A stretch of DNA of 64,000 bases from Rhodococcus sovatensis (GTDB lineage Bacteria; Actinomycetota; Actinomycetes; Mycobacteriales; Mycobacteriaceae). The stretch covers positions 2,170,001-2,234,000 of the forward strand of contig NZ_CP147846.1 of the NCBI RefSeq assembly GCF_037327425.1. The letters are read 5' to 3'. Every line of letters starts with the position of its first letter. Position 1 is the first letter of the stretch. Under the pieces are notes generated by a model. That model saw only the letters and a list, made by a program, of their open reading frames with translations. It had not been told where the DNA came from and did no database searches. This document shows, one piece after another, positions 56,682 to 64,000 of the stretch. Position numbers and translations under genes: made by a program.

Positions 56682-57617
56682 ATGACGTTCAGAGAAGGCG
56701 CTCGGATGCAGCCCGGCAGAGTCTCGGTCGGGGGAAGCGGCAGGGGCGGCAAAGGCGGCAAAATCGCGCTGGGCGGCGGCGCCGGTGGACTCGTCATTCT
56801 GGTCCTGGCCCTGCTGTTCGGTGGTGACCCCGGTTCCATCCTCGGACAACTGAGCGGTAGCACCGACAACAGCGGCCAGTACGACTCAGGGAGCGGCACC
56901 CTGGAGAACTGCGAGACGGGCGCGCAGGCCAACGCCCAGGTCGACTGCCGCGTCAACTTCACCGTCGGCAGCCTCGACACCGTCTGGGAGTCCGAACTCG
57001 GACCGCAGACAGGCGTCGCCTACGTTCAGCCGGAGGTCGAACTGTTCAGCGGATCGATCAGCACCGGCTGCGGGAACGCCACCAGCGCCGTAGGTCCCTT
57101 CTACTGTCCCGCGGATTCCACCGCCTACTTCGACACGAGCTTCTTCCAGGTTCTCGTCGACCGATTCGGCTCGAGCGGCGGTCCGCTCGCACAGGAGTAC
57201 GTCGTCGCACACGAAGTGGGCCATCACATCCAGAATCAGCTCGGTGACATCGGACGCGCGCAGGCCGACCCACAGGGCGCCGAATCGGGAGCTGTACGCG
57301 TCGAATTGCAGGCCGATTGCTATGCAGGCATCTGGGCGCATCACGCCGCGGTGATACCGGACCCGAATACGGGCGAGCCGTTTCTCGAACCCCTCACCGA
57401 CTCCGATATCCGTGACGCGCTCTCTGCCGCGTCCTCGGTTGGTGACGACCGGATTCAGGAGGCGTCGAGTGGGAGAGTCAATCCCGAAGGATGGACCCAT
57501 GGGTCTTCGGATCAGCGTCAGGTGTGGTTCCTCACCGGCTACAGAACCGGCCAGGTGTCGGCGTGCGACACGTTCTCGGCCCGGAATCTCGACAGCCCGC
57601 CTGCCCTCCCCCGGTAG
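56682..57617 (+). CDS. Neutral zinc metallopeptidase (YpfJ-like), membrane anchored
   Basis: 311 residues from the ATG at 56682 with AAGGAAAAC upstream. A short basic Gly-rich head (GGSGRGGKGGKIALGGGAGG), one transmembrane helix (LVILVLALLF), and an extracytoplasmic zincin domain with HExxH in VVAHEVGHHIQNQLG and the third-ligand Glu in VELQADCYAGIWAHH. Cysteines near residues 78-92 and 128-143 could form disulfides. The M. tuberculosis equivalent sits close to aspS too. Substrate unknown. Confidence 0.9.
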   Translation: MTFREGARMQPGRVSVGGSGRGGKGGKIALGGGAGGLVILVLALLFGGDPGSILGQLSGSTDNSGQYDSGSGTLENCETGAQANAQVDCRVNFTVGSLDTVWESELGPQTGVAYVQPEVELFSGSISTGCGNATSAVGPFYCPADSTAYFDTSFFQVLVDRFGSSGGPLAQEYVVAHEVGHHIQNQLGDIGRAQADPQGAESGAVRVELQADCYAGIWAHHAAVIPDPNTGEPFLEPLTDSDIRDALSAASSVGDDRIQEASSGRVNPEGWTHGSSDQRQVWFLTGYRTGQVSACDTFSARNLDSPPALPR

Positions 57618-57623
57618 CCGGCC

Positions 57624-58661
57624 TCAGAACAGCGTCAAAGCAGGATCACGGGCCCGCTCGGCCACTTCCGGCTCGGCAGGCACGTTCTCCGGCATCGACC
57701 TGAGATCGTCGACGCCGAAGCCGTGCCGCTCCAACAACGGATCGATTCTCCCTCTCAGCCACGTTGTGTACTCGGGAGTGACGTAGGCACCCTGGCCGTA
57801 CAGCTGGCGATAGCGACGCATGAGTGCTGGATGGTTCTCCGCCAGCCATGACATGAACCAGTCCTTCGTCGAAGAACGAAGATGCATAGGCATCGCGGTC
57901 ACGGAGGTGGCGCCCGCATCCGCGAGAGCCTCGAGAAGGCCGTCCAACTGCCGCGCGCCGTCGGTGAGGAACGGGATGACCGGCGCTACAAGAACCCCGC
58001 ACGGCAAACCCGCCTCGCGTACGGCACGAATGAGGTCGAGCCGCGCACGCGGACTAGGCGTGCCGGGCTCGAGTTGCTTCTGCAGGTCGGCATCGTGGAT
58101 GGCAAGGCTGATGCTGATGTGCACGTCTACTTGCCTGGCGGCGAGCGCCAACAGGGGCAAGTCACGCCGCAGCAATGTTCCCTTGGTCAGTATCGAGAAC
58201 GGGGTACCCGATTCGGCCAATGCTCGAATGATGCCGGGCATCAGTCGATATCGCCCTTCCGCCCGCTGGTAGGGATCTGTGTTGGTGCCGAGAGCGACAG
58301 GTTCGCGTTTCCAGGATCTGCGGGCCAGTTCTTTGCGAAGAACCGCCGCGATATTCGTCTTCACGACGATCTGAGAGTCGAAGTCCTTGCCGGAGTCCAG
58401 ATCCAGGTACTCGTGGGTCGGGCGCGCGAAGCAATACCGACACGCGTGTGAACACCCTCGAGCAGGATTGATGGTCCAACTGAACGGAAGCGACGTGTCG
58501 CTCGAAATCTTGTTGAGGGCACTCTTGCACAGCACTTCGTGGAAAGTGATGCCCTCGAATTCCGGCGTTTGTACGCTGCGAACCAGACCCGAACGCTCCA
58601 GGCCGGGCAGCGCGCCCTCGTCCGCGGCGTCGAGTGTCTGACCGGACCATCGCATACGCAC
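57624..58661 (-). CDS. Rv2578c-family radical SAM protein
   Basis: 345 residues from a GTG at 58661 or 343 from the ATG at 58655. The iron-sulfur motif CxxxCxxC is in ARGCSHACRYCFARPTHEYL; the TIM-barrel region follows (VALGTNTDPYQRAEGRY; FSILTKGTLLRRDLPLLALA). Related to spore photoproduct lyase-like and Rv2578c proteins; actual reaction unknown. A near-consensus LexA box sits in its promoter, which points to a DNA-damage role. The start lies within 20 bases of the promoter elements, so the mRNA is probably leaderless. Converges with the zinc peptidase gene with a 6-base gap. Confidence 0.88.
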   Translation of the reverse strand: MRMRWSGQTLDAADEGALPGLERSGLVRSVQTPEFEGITFHEVLCKSALNKISSDTSLPFSWTINPARGCSHACRYCFARPTHEYLDLDSGKDFDSQIVVKTNIAAVLRKELARRSWKREPVALGTNTDPYQRAEGRYRLMPGIIRALAESGTPFSILTKGTLLRRDLPLLALAARQVDVHISISLAIHDADLQKQLEPGTPSPRARLDLIRAVREAGLPCGVLVAPVIPFLTDGARQLDGLLEALADAGATSVTAMPMHLRSSTKDWFMSWLAENHPALMRRYRQLYGQGAYVTPEYTTWLRGRIDPLLERHGFGVDDLRSMPENVPAEPEVAERARDPALTLF

Positions 58662-58663
58662 AG

Positions 58664-58690
58664 TCGAACATCTGTTCTAGAACATGTCAA
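58664..58690 (-). promoter_or_regulatory. LexA-controlled promoter of the radical SAM gene
   Basis: On the minus strand a perfect -35 TTGACA (58685-58690) is followed after 17 bases by TCGACT (58662-58667). Between them lies TAGAACAGATGTTCGA (58664-58679), one mismatch from the TCGAAC-N4-GTTCGA consensus read in either direction. A 12-bp perfect palindrome TGTTCTAGAACA (58673-58684) overlaps it. Confidence 0.75.
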
Positions 58691-58765
58691 GGCGCGAGGA
58701 AGTGGGCGCAACAGCCGCACGATAGCGTGTGGGCAGAGTCCGAACTTCCTTAGGAGACATCACAC

Positions 58766-59233
58766 GTGACTGCCCCCATCGCGCCCACCCTCGAACCGAT
58801 ACTGCGACTCGGACTCACCCTCGGCGTTCCGATCGACGTCGGAACCGTTCCTGCGGGCGAGCGCGTGGTGACACCGATTCTCGGCGGCGCAGCACCGGGC
58901 CCCGACATCGAGGGAACACTGGCCGGATCGTCGTCCATAGTAGGGATCACGCGGCCCGACGGCTGCACCGAGTTCACCACCGAGCTGACGCTGGAACTCG
59001 CTGACGGGGGTTATCTCTCGCTGACGTACAGAGGTTTGCAGTTCGGGCCGGCCGACGTCATCGAGTCTCTGAGCGGAACCGAGGACGTCGACCCTGCCAC
59101 CTACTACTTTCGTGGCACCCTTGACATCTCGACGTCGGCTCCCCAGTTCACGTATCTCAACCGCGCACTCGTGGTGACTTCGGGATCCAGATCCGCCCAG
59201 GCCGTCGTGATCGACGCATTTCTGGTGACGTGA
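58766..59233 (+). CDS. DUF3237-family protein
   Basis: 155 residues from a GTG with TTAGGAGA upstream (VTAPIAPTLEPILRLGL). All-beta protein with PAGERVVTPILGGAAPGPDI and ELADGGYLSLTYRGLQFGPA, matching the DUF3237 layout; DUF3237 proteins are small barrels, some suspected of acting on aromatic or fatty substrates. No catalytic residue can be assigned. Divergent from the radical SAM gene; ends 4 bases from the convergent PH-domain gene. Confidence 0.85.
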   Translation: MTAPIAPTLEPILRLGLTLGVPIDVGTVPAGERVVTPILGGAAPGPDIEGTLAGSSSIVGITRPDGCTEFTTELTLELADGGYLSLTYRGLQFGPADVIESLSGTEDVDPATYYFRGTLDISTSAPQFTYLNRALVVTSGSRSAQAVVIDAFLVT

Positions 59234-59237
59234 GCCG

Positions 59238-59876
59238 TCAGCTCGTGAGGCCGGCGACCTCCCGATCGGTCAACGTGGCCAGGGGCGTTCGCCCTGCTTC
59301 CCGTACCAACTGAACGGCGCGATAGAGCGGACGCTCGTCGAGTCCCGCATCCCGAGCCTCGGCCTTGAGCTGATCTACCAGGACCGATGCGACGGCAGCG
59401 GCAGGAACGAGCTCGCTGGTCCAGAGCGCGTCGGCGAGCTTACGAAGCGACAGGATCGGCAACTCACGACCGCCGCCCTTGGTGTAGAGCGCGAGTGCGA
59501 TGGTCGCCTTCGTGCTTCCGTCGTACAGTCGCAGCGAGATCTGGTCGATCCTCGCCGTTCGGATCTGCACCTCGGCGGATACCAGCTCGGCCACCGAAAG
59601 ATGCGTGGTCCGGAATCCACCGCGAACATGGATCTTGTTGTCACTCAACCATGTTCGACGCCTCAGCCCAATCCACGCCGAACCTGCCGTCGGCACGGCG
59701 ACAACGACGCCGAGAACAACCGCAACTGCCACGGGCAGGAACAGGCTTGCGATCGCGCCGATCACAAGACCGACGACGACCGCACCGATCGCAACCTTCT
59801 TCAATCGCGGTGCGATCAGATCGACCGGAACGAGATCGAGTTCGACACGCTCACCGGTGGAGCCGTCAGCCGGCAA
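59238..59876 (-). CDS. PH-domain membrane protein next to hisS
   Basis: 212 residues from a TTG (LPADGSTGERVELDLVPVD) overlapping the hisS end by 11 bases. Two closely spaced transmembrane helices (about 28-70) then a bPH-like region (RRRTWLSDNKIHVRGGFRTT; LSVAELVSAEVQIRTARIDQ) and a helical C-terminal part. Third PH-like membrane protein in the window with the same two-helix-then-PH layout seen at 4951. Function unknown. Confidence 0.8.
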   Translation of the reverse strand: MPADGSTGERVELDLVPVDLIAPRLKKVAIGAVVVGLVIGAIASLFLPVAVAVVLGVVVAVPTAGSAWIGLRRRTWLSDNKIHVRGGFRTTHLSVAELVSAEVQIRTARIDQISLRLYDGSTKATIALALYTKGGGRELPILSLRKLADALWTSELVPAAAVASVLVDQLKAEARDAGLDERPLYRAVQLVREAGRTPLATLTDREVAGLTS

Positions 59877-61143
59877 GGTTCACCTCCAGGTGCGACACGA
59901 CCTCCGCCAGCGGGACCTCACGCTGCTCCCCCGTCGACAAATCTTTGACGACAACCACCTCGTCGGCAATTTCCTTGTCTCCGAGCACTAGTGCGAATCG
60001 AGCGCCGGAACGGTCCGCGGCTTTCATCGCGCCCTTGACGCCGCGGTTCCCGTACGCCATGTCGACACTGATTCCCTTTGCCCGTAGCGCACCCGCGATC
60101 GCGACGACCCGCGCCTTCGCATCGCTTCCCAACGGCACCCCGAACACGGCGCACCGGGCGCTCGTGCCCGCGGACTTGCCTTCTGCTGCCAGGGCAAGCA
60201 TCGTGCGGTCCACACCGAGCCCGAAGCCGATGCCGGACAGCTCTTGGCCACCCAACTGGGCCATCAACCCGTCGTACCGCCCTCCGCCACCGATGCCGGA
60301 CTGAGCGCCGAGACCGTCGTGCACGAACTCGAACGTCGTCTTGGTGTAGTAGTCGAGGCCGCGCACCATCCGCGGATTCACGACGTACGGAACTCCCAGC
60401 GCATCGAGGTGACCGATCACCTCGTCGAAGTGTGCTTTCGCCGTCTCCGACAGGTGGTCCAACATGAGTGGCGCATCCGCCGTCATCTCGCGAACCTCGG
60501 GACGCTTGTCGTCGAGCACGCGCAGCGGGTTGATCTCGGCGCGCTTACGTGTCTCTGGATCCAGCGGCAGGGCGAACAGGAATTGCTGGAGGAGTTCACG
60601 GTACTGCGGACGGCAAGTGTCGTCACCGAGCGAGGTGATCTCGAGCCGGAAATCGCTCAGCCCGAGACTGCGGAAACCTGCGTCTGCGATGGCCACCACT
60701 TCCGCGTCGATCGCGGGATCATCGACACCGATCGCCTCGACACCCACTTGCTGAAGTTGACGGTAGCGCCCCGCTTGTGGCCGTTCGTAGCGAAAGAACG
60801 GACCCGCATACGCAAGTTTGACCGGGAGCGCCCCACGGTCCAGTCCATGCTCGATCACCGCGCGCATGACGCCTGCAGTGCCCTCGGGGCGAAGTGTGAC
60901 CGACCGGTCGCCACGATCGGCGAAGGTGTACATCTCCTTGCTGACCACATCGGTCGACTCGCCCACACCGCGAGCGAACAGCCCGGTGTCCTCGAAGATC
61001 GGAAGTTCGATGTGGCCGTATCCCGCATTGCGGGCAGCGGCCAGCAGTCCCTCGCGGACGGCGACGAACTCTGCCGAGTTCGGCGGAAAGTAATCGGGAA
61101 TACCCTTGGGCGCAGAAAATGTACTCAGCTTGCTCACGGTCAC
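59866..61143 (-). CDS. hisS: Histidyl-tRNA synthetase
   Basis: 425 residues from a GTG overlapping the MBL gene stop (GTGA); a second GTG at 61137 is possible. Class II motifs: SVTLRPEGTAGVMRAVIEHG (motif 2), histidine-specific RGLDYYTKTTFEF and GIGGGGRYDGLMAQLGG, and GIGFGLGVDRTMLAL (motif 3). C-terminal anticodon-binding domain (about 330-425). Typical length. Confidence 0.97.
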   Translation of the reverse strand: MTVSKLSTFSAPKGIPDYFPPNSAEFVAVREGLLAAARNAGYGHIELPIFEDTGLFARGVGESTDVVSKEMYTFADRGDRSVTLRPEGTAGVMRAVIEHGLDRGALPVKLAYAGPFFRYERPQAGRYRQLQQVGVEAIGVDDPAIDAEVVAIADAGFRSLGLSDFRLEITSLGDDTCRPQYRELLQQFLFALPLDPETRKRAEINPLRVLDDKRPEVREMTADAPLMLDHLSETAKAHFDEVIGHLDALGVPYVVNPRMVRGLDYYTKTTFEFVHDGLGAQSGIGGGGRYDGLMAQLGGQELSGIGFGLGVDRTMLALAAEGKSAGTSARCAVFGVPLGSDAKARVVAIAGALRAKGISVDMAYGNRGVKGAMKAADRSGARFALVLGDKEIADEVVVVKDLSTGEQREVPLAEVVSHLEVNLAG

Positions 61144-61832
61144 AGTTTTCCCTGTTCGGTACCCGAGAGTCCAACGAGAAAGGGATTCGACGCACGTTCC
61201 TGACCAATGGTGCTCTGGCCGCCGTGGCCGGGCAGGATCACCGTGTCGTCGGCGAGCGGCAACAGCGAACCCGCAATGGAACGCAGCAACTGATCGTGGT
61301 TCCCACCTGGAAGGTCGCTACGTCCGATCGAGCCCGCGAACAAGGTGTCCCCGGTCAACGCCACTGCCAGTGTCCCGTCCGGAGTGTCGACATCGACGGT
61401 GAACACCACCGAACCCTGCGTGTGGCCGGGTGTATGTACGACGCCGAACGTGATGCCGGCGAGGTCGAGCGAAAAACCGTCGACCAACTCCGCGACCTCG
61501 TCCGGCTCGGCGAACTCGGTGTCGCCCAACAGTGCTGCCAACGCCGGGCCGGTGCCTCGAATCGGGTCCGACAACATGTATCGGTCTTCGGCATGGATGT
61601 ATGCGGGGATACCGAACTTCTCGCATACCGGTTCCACCGACCATGTGTGGTCCAGGTGCCCGTGGGTGAGGAGAACCGCGACCGGTGTGACACCGGACTC
61701 GTTCAAGAACCGAAAGAGCGGCTCGGTCGCGTCCTGCCCTGGATCGACCACCACACACTCGTCCGCGCCATCGTGAGCAAGCACGTAGCAGTTGGTCTGG
61801 AACATTCCCGCCGGGAATCCGGTGACGAGCAC
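61140..61832 (-). CDS. Metallo-beta-lactamase-fold hydrolase (glyoxalase II-like)
   Basis: 230 residues. Metal site THGHLDHTWSV (HxHxDH), further ligands in VVHTPGHTQGSVVF and ALTGDTLFAGSIGRSDL, and a C-terminal His in ILPGHGGQSTIG. Probable thioester hydrolase of the glyoxalase II group, lacking the long C-terminal domain of canonical GloB. Position between hisS and relA/ppiB matches the mycobacterial order, where it is annotated as a possible glyoxalase II. GTG start. Confidence 0.9.
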   Translation of the reverse strand: MLVTGFPAGMFQTNCYVLAHDGADECVVVDPGQDATEPLFRFLNESGVTPVAVLLTHGHLDHTWSVEPVCEKFGIPAYIHAEDRYMLSDPIRGTGPALAALLGDTEFAEPDEVAELVDGFSLDLAGITFGVVHTPGHTQGSVVFTVDVDTPDGTLAVALTGDTLFAGSIGRSDLPGGNHDQLLRSIAGSLLPLADDTVILPGHGGQSTIGQERASNPFLVGLSGTEQGKL

Positions 61833-62051
61833 AGCAGTAGCTCCTAATTCGGTACGGCAAGGTCATCGACAGAGTAGTTGCATGGTGTTCACCTGCCCGT
61901 CGCCAGTGTCCGGACGGGCGCCGAAGGCCGATGCCCGTCAGAATGCTCTCAGGATGTAATGGCACACTCACTCACGGTCGGTTCCGGCTCGCCGACCGGC
62001 GCAGAGGCGATCAACGAGTCGGTGAACGTCACAAGCGGGAGGACACGTCAA

Positions 62052-62909
62052 TTGCCCAGCAACGAGCAGCGGCGCGAAGCGGCGAAGCGAAAACTCGAGC
62101 GACAACTCGAACGTCGAGCCGAGCGAGCGAAGAAGCGCAAACAGCTGACCATCGCCGGATCAGTGCTGGGACTCGTCGTCGTAGTGGGCGCCGTTGCAGT
62201 GGTCTTCGCCCTCACTCGCGGCAGTGACGAACCGGAGACGACGGCATCCGAGACGCCGAGCGGTGACACTCTGATCGCAGACGGTCGCGCCGAGCCACTT
62301 CCGGAGACTGTCGACTGCGCGTACCCGGCGTCCGCTCAGCCTGCTTCGAAGGAGAACACCCCACCGCGCACCGACGGGATCCCGACGAGCGAGGAGGCCT
62401 TGAGCTACAGCATGGCGACGTCACAGGGCAACATCGGCCTCACGCTGAACAACCCGCAATCTCCGTGCACCGTGAACAGCTTCGTATCGCTGGCCAATCA
62501 GGGCTACTTCGACGGCACGAGCTGTCATCGAATGACAACGGGCGCCGGGTTGCAGGTTCTCCAATGCGGCGATCCTGCAGGAACGGGCATGGGCGGTCCT
62601 GGCTACCAGTTCGCCGACGAGTTCCCGGCCGATCAGTACGCCGAGGGCGACCCTGCGGCCGGTGAGCCGATCTCCTACCCCCGCGGCACCATTGCGATGG
62701 CCAACGCAGGACCTGGGACGAACGGTAGTCAGTTCTTCCTGGTCTACGGCGACTCCACTCTCCCCCCGGCGTACACAGTGTTCGGCACTATCGACGAGAC
62801 CGGTCTCGAAACCTTGGACAAGGTTGCCGCAGGCGGCGTCGAAGGCGGCGCATCGGACGGCAAGCCCGCCCTCCCGGTGGACATCACCAGCATGGTGAGC
62901 GACTTCTGA
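62052..62909 (+). CDS. Cyclophilin-type peptidyl-prolyl isomerase, membrane anchored
   Basis: 285 residues from a TTG at 62052 (LPSNEQRREAAKRKLERQLE) with GGGAGGA 8 bases upstream; an ATG at 61959 would add 31 unconserved residues. A highly basic coiled-coil-like head (residues 4-35), one transmembrane helix (about 36-58), a Thr/Glu/Pro linker and a cyclophilin domain: QGNIGLTLNNPQSPCTVNSF, GDPAGTGMGGPGYQFADE, MANAGPGTNGSQFFLVYGDS. Catalyses proline isomerisation outside the membrane. Several cyclophilin active-site Arg/Phe residues are replaced, as in other actinobacterial PpiB. Confidence 0.88.
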   Translation: MPSNEQRREAAKRKLERQLERRAERAKKRKQLTIAGSVLGLVVVVGAVAVVFALTRGSDEPETTASETPSGDTLIADGRAEPLPETVDCAYPASAQPASKENTPPRTDGIPTSEEALSYSMATSQGNIGLTLNNPQSPCTVNSFVSLANQGYFDGTSCHRMTTGAGLQVLQCGDPAGTGMGGPGYQFADEFPADQYAEGDPAAGEPISYPRGTIAMANAGPGTNGSQFFLVYGDSTLPPAYTVFGTIDETGLETLDKVAAGGVEGGASDGKPALPVDITSMVSDF

Positions 62910-63694
62910 TGCGGACTACAACGCTTCTCGCAGCGACAGGAGTCGCAGTCTTCCTCCTCGCCGGCTGTTCTTCGAACGCGTCGGACACCGCGACGACAAG
63001 TACTACACAGTCCACGACCAGCGCGGCGCCGACCACGACTGCGCCACCACTCGATATGAGTCAGTTCGGTGTCCTCCCTCCGGTTTCTGAACCCGAGGCC
63101 TCGTCCACCACGTGCGAGTACCCGGAGGCCACGCCTGCGATCAGGGACAACACAGCACCTGCAACCGACGGCGTGTCGACGGTCGGAACGGTCGACGTGG
63201 CAATCACGACCAGCCAGGGTCCGATCGGCCTGACGCTCGATCGCGCCGAGGCCCCGTGCACGGTCAACAGTTTCACCTCGCTCGCGTCGCAGGGATACTT
63301 CGACGAAACGATTTGCCACCGTCTGACCACCACCGAGGGACTCGAAGTACTCCAGTGCGGCGATCCGTCCGGCCAAGGCAACCGCGGTCCGGGATACGAA
63401 TTCGCGAACGAGTACCCGACCACCGCATACCCCGTCGGCGATCCTGCGGCATCCGAACCGGTCGTCTACCCGCGCGGCACCGTCGCGATGGCCAACGCCG
63501 GCCCGGACACGAACGGCAGCCAGTTCTTCCTGGTCTACGAGGACTCGGTGCTCCCACCGCAGTACACGGTGTTCGGCACGATCGACGAGGAAGGCCTGGC
63601 GACACTCGACGCCGTAGCCGCGGCCGGCGTATCGACACCGGGCAACGATGGACCGCCGAACGCAGAGGTCACACTTCAGAGCGTGACGACGTAG
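62909..63694 (+). CDS. Cyclophilin-type lipoprotein (paralogue)
   Basis: 261 residues; ATG shares a base with the stop of the cyclophilin before it (TGATG). A lipoprotein signal peptide with lipobox LLAGC at residues 16-20 replaces the transmembrane anchor of its neighbour; then a Thr/Ser-rich linker and a cyclophilin domain nearly parallel to the upstream one (EAPCTVNSFTSLASQGYFDE; MANAGPDTNGSQFFLVYEDS). Clear tandem duplication with divergent membrane attachment. Expected to act on secreted or cell-wall proteins. Confidence 0.9.
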   Translation: MRTTTLLAATGVAVFLLAGCSSNASDTATTSTTQSTTSAAPTTTAPPLDMSQFGVLPPVSEPEASSTTCEYPEATPAIRDNTAPATDGVSTVGTVDVAITTSQGPIGLTLDRAEAPCTVNSFTSLASQGYFDETICHRLTTTEGLEVLQCGDPSGQGNRGPGYEFANEYPTTAYPVGDPAASEPVVYPRGTVAMANAGPDTNGSQFFLVYEDSVLPPQYTVFGTIDEEGLATLDAVAAAGVSTPGNDGPPNAEVTLQSVTT

Positions 63695-63707
63695 CGGCTA
63701 CACCGTA

Positions 63708-63904
63708 GTGGCACGGTTGAGTGCACCCCACGGGCTGTTGCAAAATGAAAGCCAAGCCTGAGAATCACGACTGTTGGCCAATCGACGGAGAGTGATTTGA
63801 TCCCTCGAACCACTCTCCGTCGATCTGAGAGCGTTAGTTCGCGGTCCTCAGAACCGGTTGGCTTCAAAAAGCAACAGCCCGCCCAATGCACTTAACCGTG
63901 CCAC
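63708..63904. repeat. 197-bp nested inverted-repeat element (MITE-like)
   Basis: Outer imperfect arms of about 47 bases (63708-63755 and 63858-63904) begin GTGGCACGGTT and share AGTGCA, CGGGCTGTTGC and GAA-GCCAA blocks. Inside lies a second, perfect 14-bp repeat ATCGACGGAGAGTG (63781-63794 and 63811-63824). No open frame of note is inside and I see no obvious target-site duplication. Could be a MITE, an IS remnant or a strong bidirectional terminator. Confidence 0.7.
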
Positions 63905-63905
63905 T

Positions 63906-63920
63906 GGCGGCGGAGCCGCC
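63906..63920 (-). terminator. Short GC hairpin after relA
   Basis: GGCGGC and GCCGCC flank a 3-base loop immediately past the relA stop on the minus strand. Short and without T-tract; may extend the larger inverted repeat beside it. Confidence 0.4.
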
Positions 63921-64000
63921 CTACGCAGCAGAGGTGAGTCGATACACGTCGTAGACGCCCTCGACGTTGCGGACGACGTTGAGAACGTGGCCCAGATGCT
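63921..64000 (-). CDS. relA: RelA/SpoT (p)ppGpp synthetase/hydrolase, last 25 codons
   Basis: From the right edge the minus-strand frame reads HLGHVLNVVRNVEGVYDVYR then LTSAA and TAG, the end of the C-terminal ACT domain of bifunctional Rel enzymes. Position after hisS, the MBL hydrolase and cyclophilin matches mycobacterial gene order. The rest of the gene, including catalytic domains, lies outside the window. Confidence 0.85.
   Translation of the reverse strand, partial: HLGHVLNVVRNVEGVYDVYRLTSAA

Noticed and set aside
56507..56849. Upstream extension of aspS
   Set aside because: The extra 114 residues show no AspRS similarity, run into the promoter area of the zinc peptidase gene, and a good site precedes the GTG at 56507.

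Overview
The window is one contiguous piece of chromosome from a high-GC actinomycete of the order Mycobacteriales, most likely Rhodococcus/Rhodococcoides or a close Nocardiaceae relative. The evidence is gene content and order: whiA-yvcK-rapZ-uvrC, mihF-gmk-rpoZ-coaBC-metK-priA, the pyr operon with a PyrR leader, nusB-efp-pepQ-aro, and aspS-hisS-relA. Other signs are actinobacterial families (MihF, WhiA, Rv2578c-type radical SAM, 13E12/DUF222 HNH), frequent GTG/TTG starts, and many 4-base ATGA/GTGA stop-start overlaps. Genus is an inference. I saw no rRNA, tRNA, CRISPR array, prophage or complete insertion sequence, and no gene-free stretch exceeds 300 bases.

Layout. 1-9.6 kb (minus strand): a compact operon-like run, rpe-ribD-ribE-ribBA-ribH (riboflavin), a PH-domain membrane protein, then uvrC-rapZ-yvcK-whiA; whiA runs off the left edge. 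9.6-12 kb: a less ordinary island with a 35-residue membrane peptide, an orphan membrane-anchored protein and a plus-strand DUF222/HNH gene behind a LexA-type SOS box. 12-21 kb (minus): rsmB-fmt, a PadR regulator with a fine palindromic operator, degenerate priA, metK, coaBC, rpoZ, gmk, mihF. 21.1-29.8 kb (minus): the pyrimidine operon pyrR-pyrB-pyrC-(membrane protein)-carA-carB-pyrF, led by a PyrR-binding RNA hairpin next to the pyrR ribosome-binding site. 29.8-32.1 kb: nusB, efp, pepQ. 32.2-41.7 kb: a plus-strand B-4DMT-like membrane protein, then minus-strand aroB-aroK-aroC, an A24 prepilin peptidase, aroE-mltG-ruvX-alaS. 41.7-51.5 kb: rarA, an APH-fold protein, and a cluster of two transglutaminase-like proteins around a circularly permuted ATP-grasp/alpha-E fusion. 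51.7-54.6 kb (plus): three membrane proteins with Pro/Gly/Tyr-rich cytosolic heads. 54.7-64 kb: aspS, a zinc metallopeptidase, a radical SAM gene under a second SOS box, a DUF3237 protein, a PH-domain protein, hisS, an MBL hydrolase, two tandem cyclophilins, a 197-bp nested inverted-repeat element, and the last codons of relA.

Most of the window is core metabolism and information processing with conserved order. The parts most worth attention are the ATP-grasp/alpha-E/transglutaminase cluster (a predicted but biochemically undefined peptide-ligating system), the two SOS-type promoters, the PyrR leader, the PadR palindrome, the Pro-rich membrane trio and the inverted-repeat element at the right edge. 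I found no wholly new system that I could defend from sequence alone.
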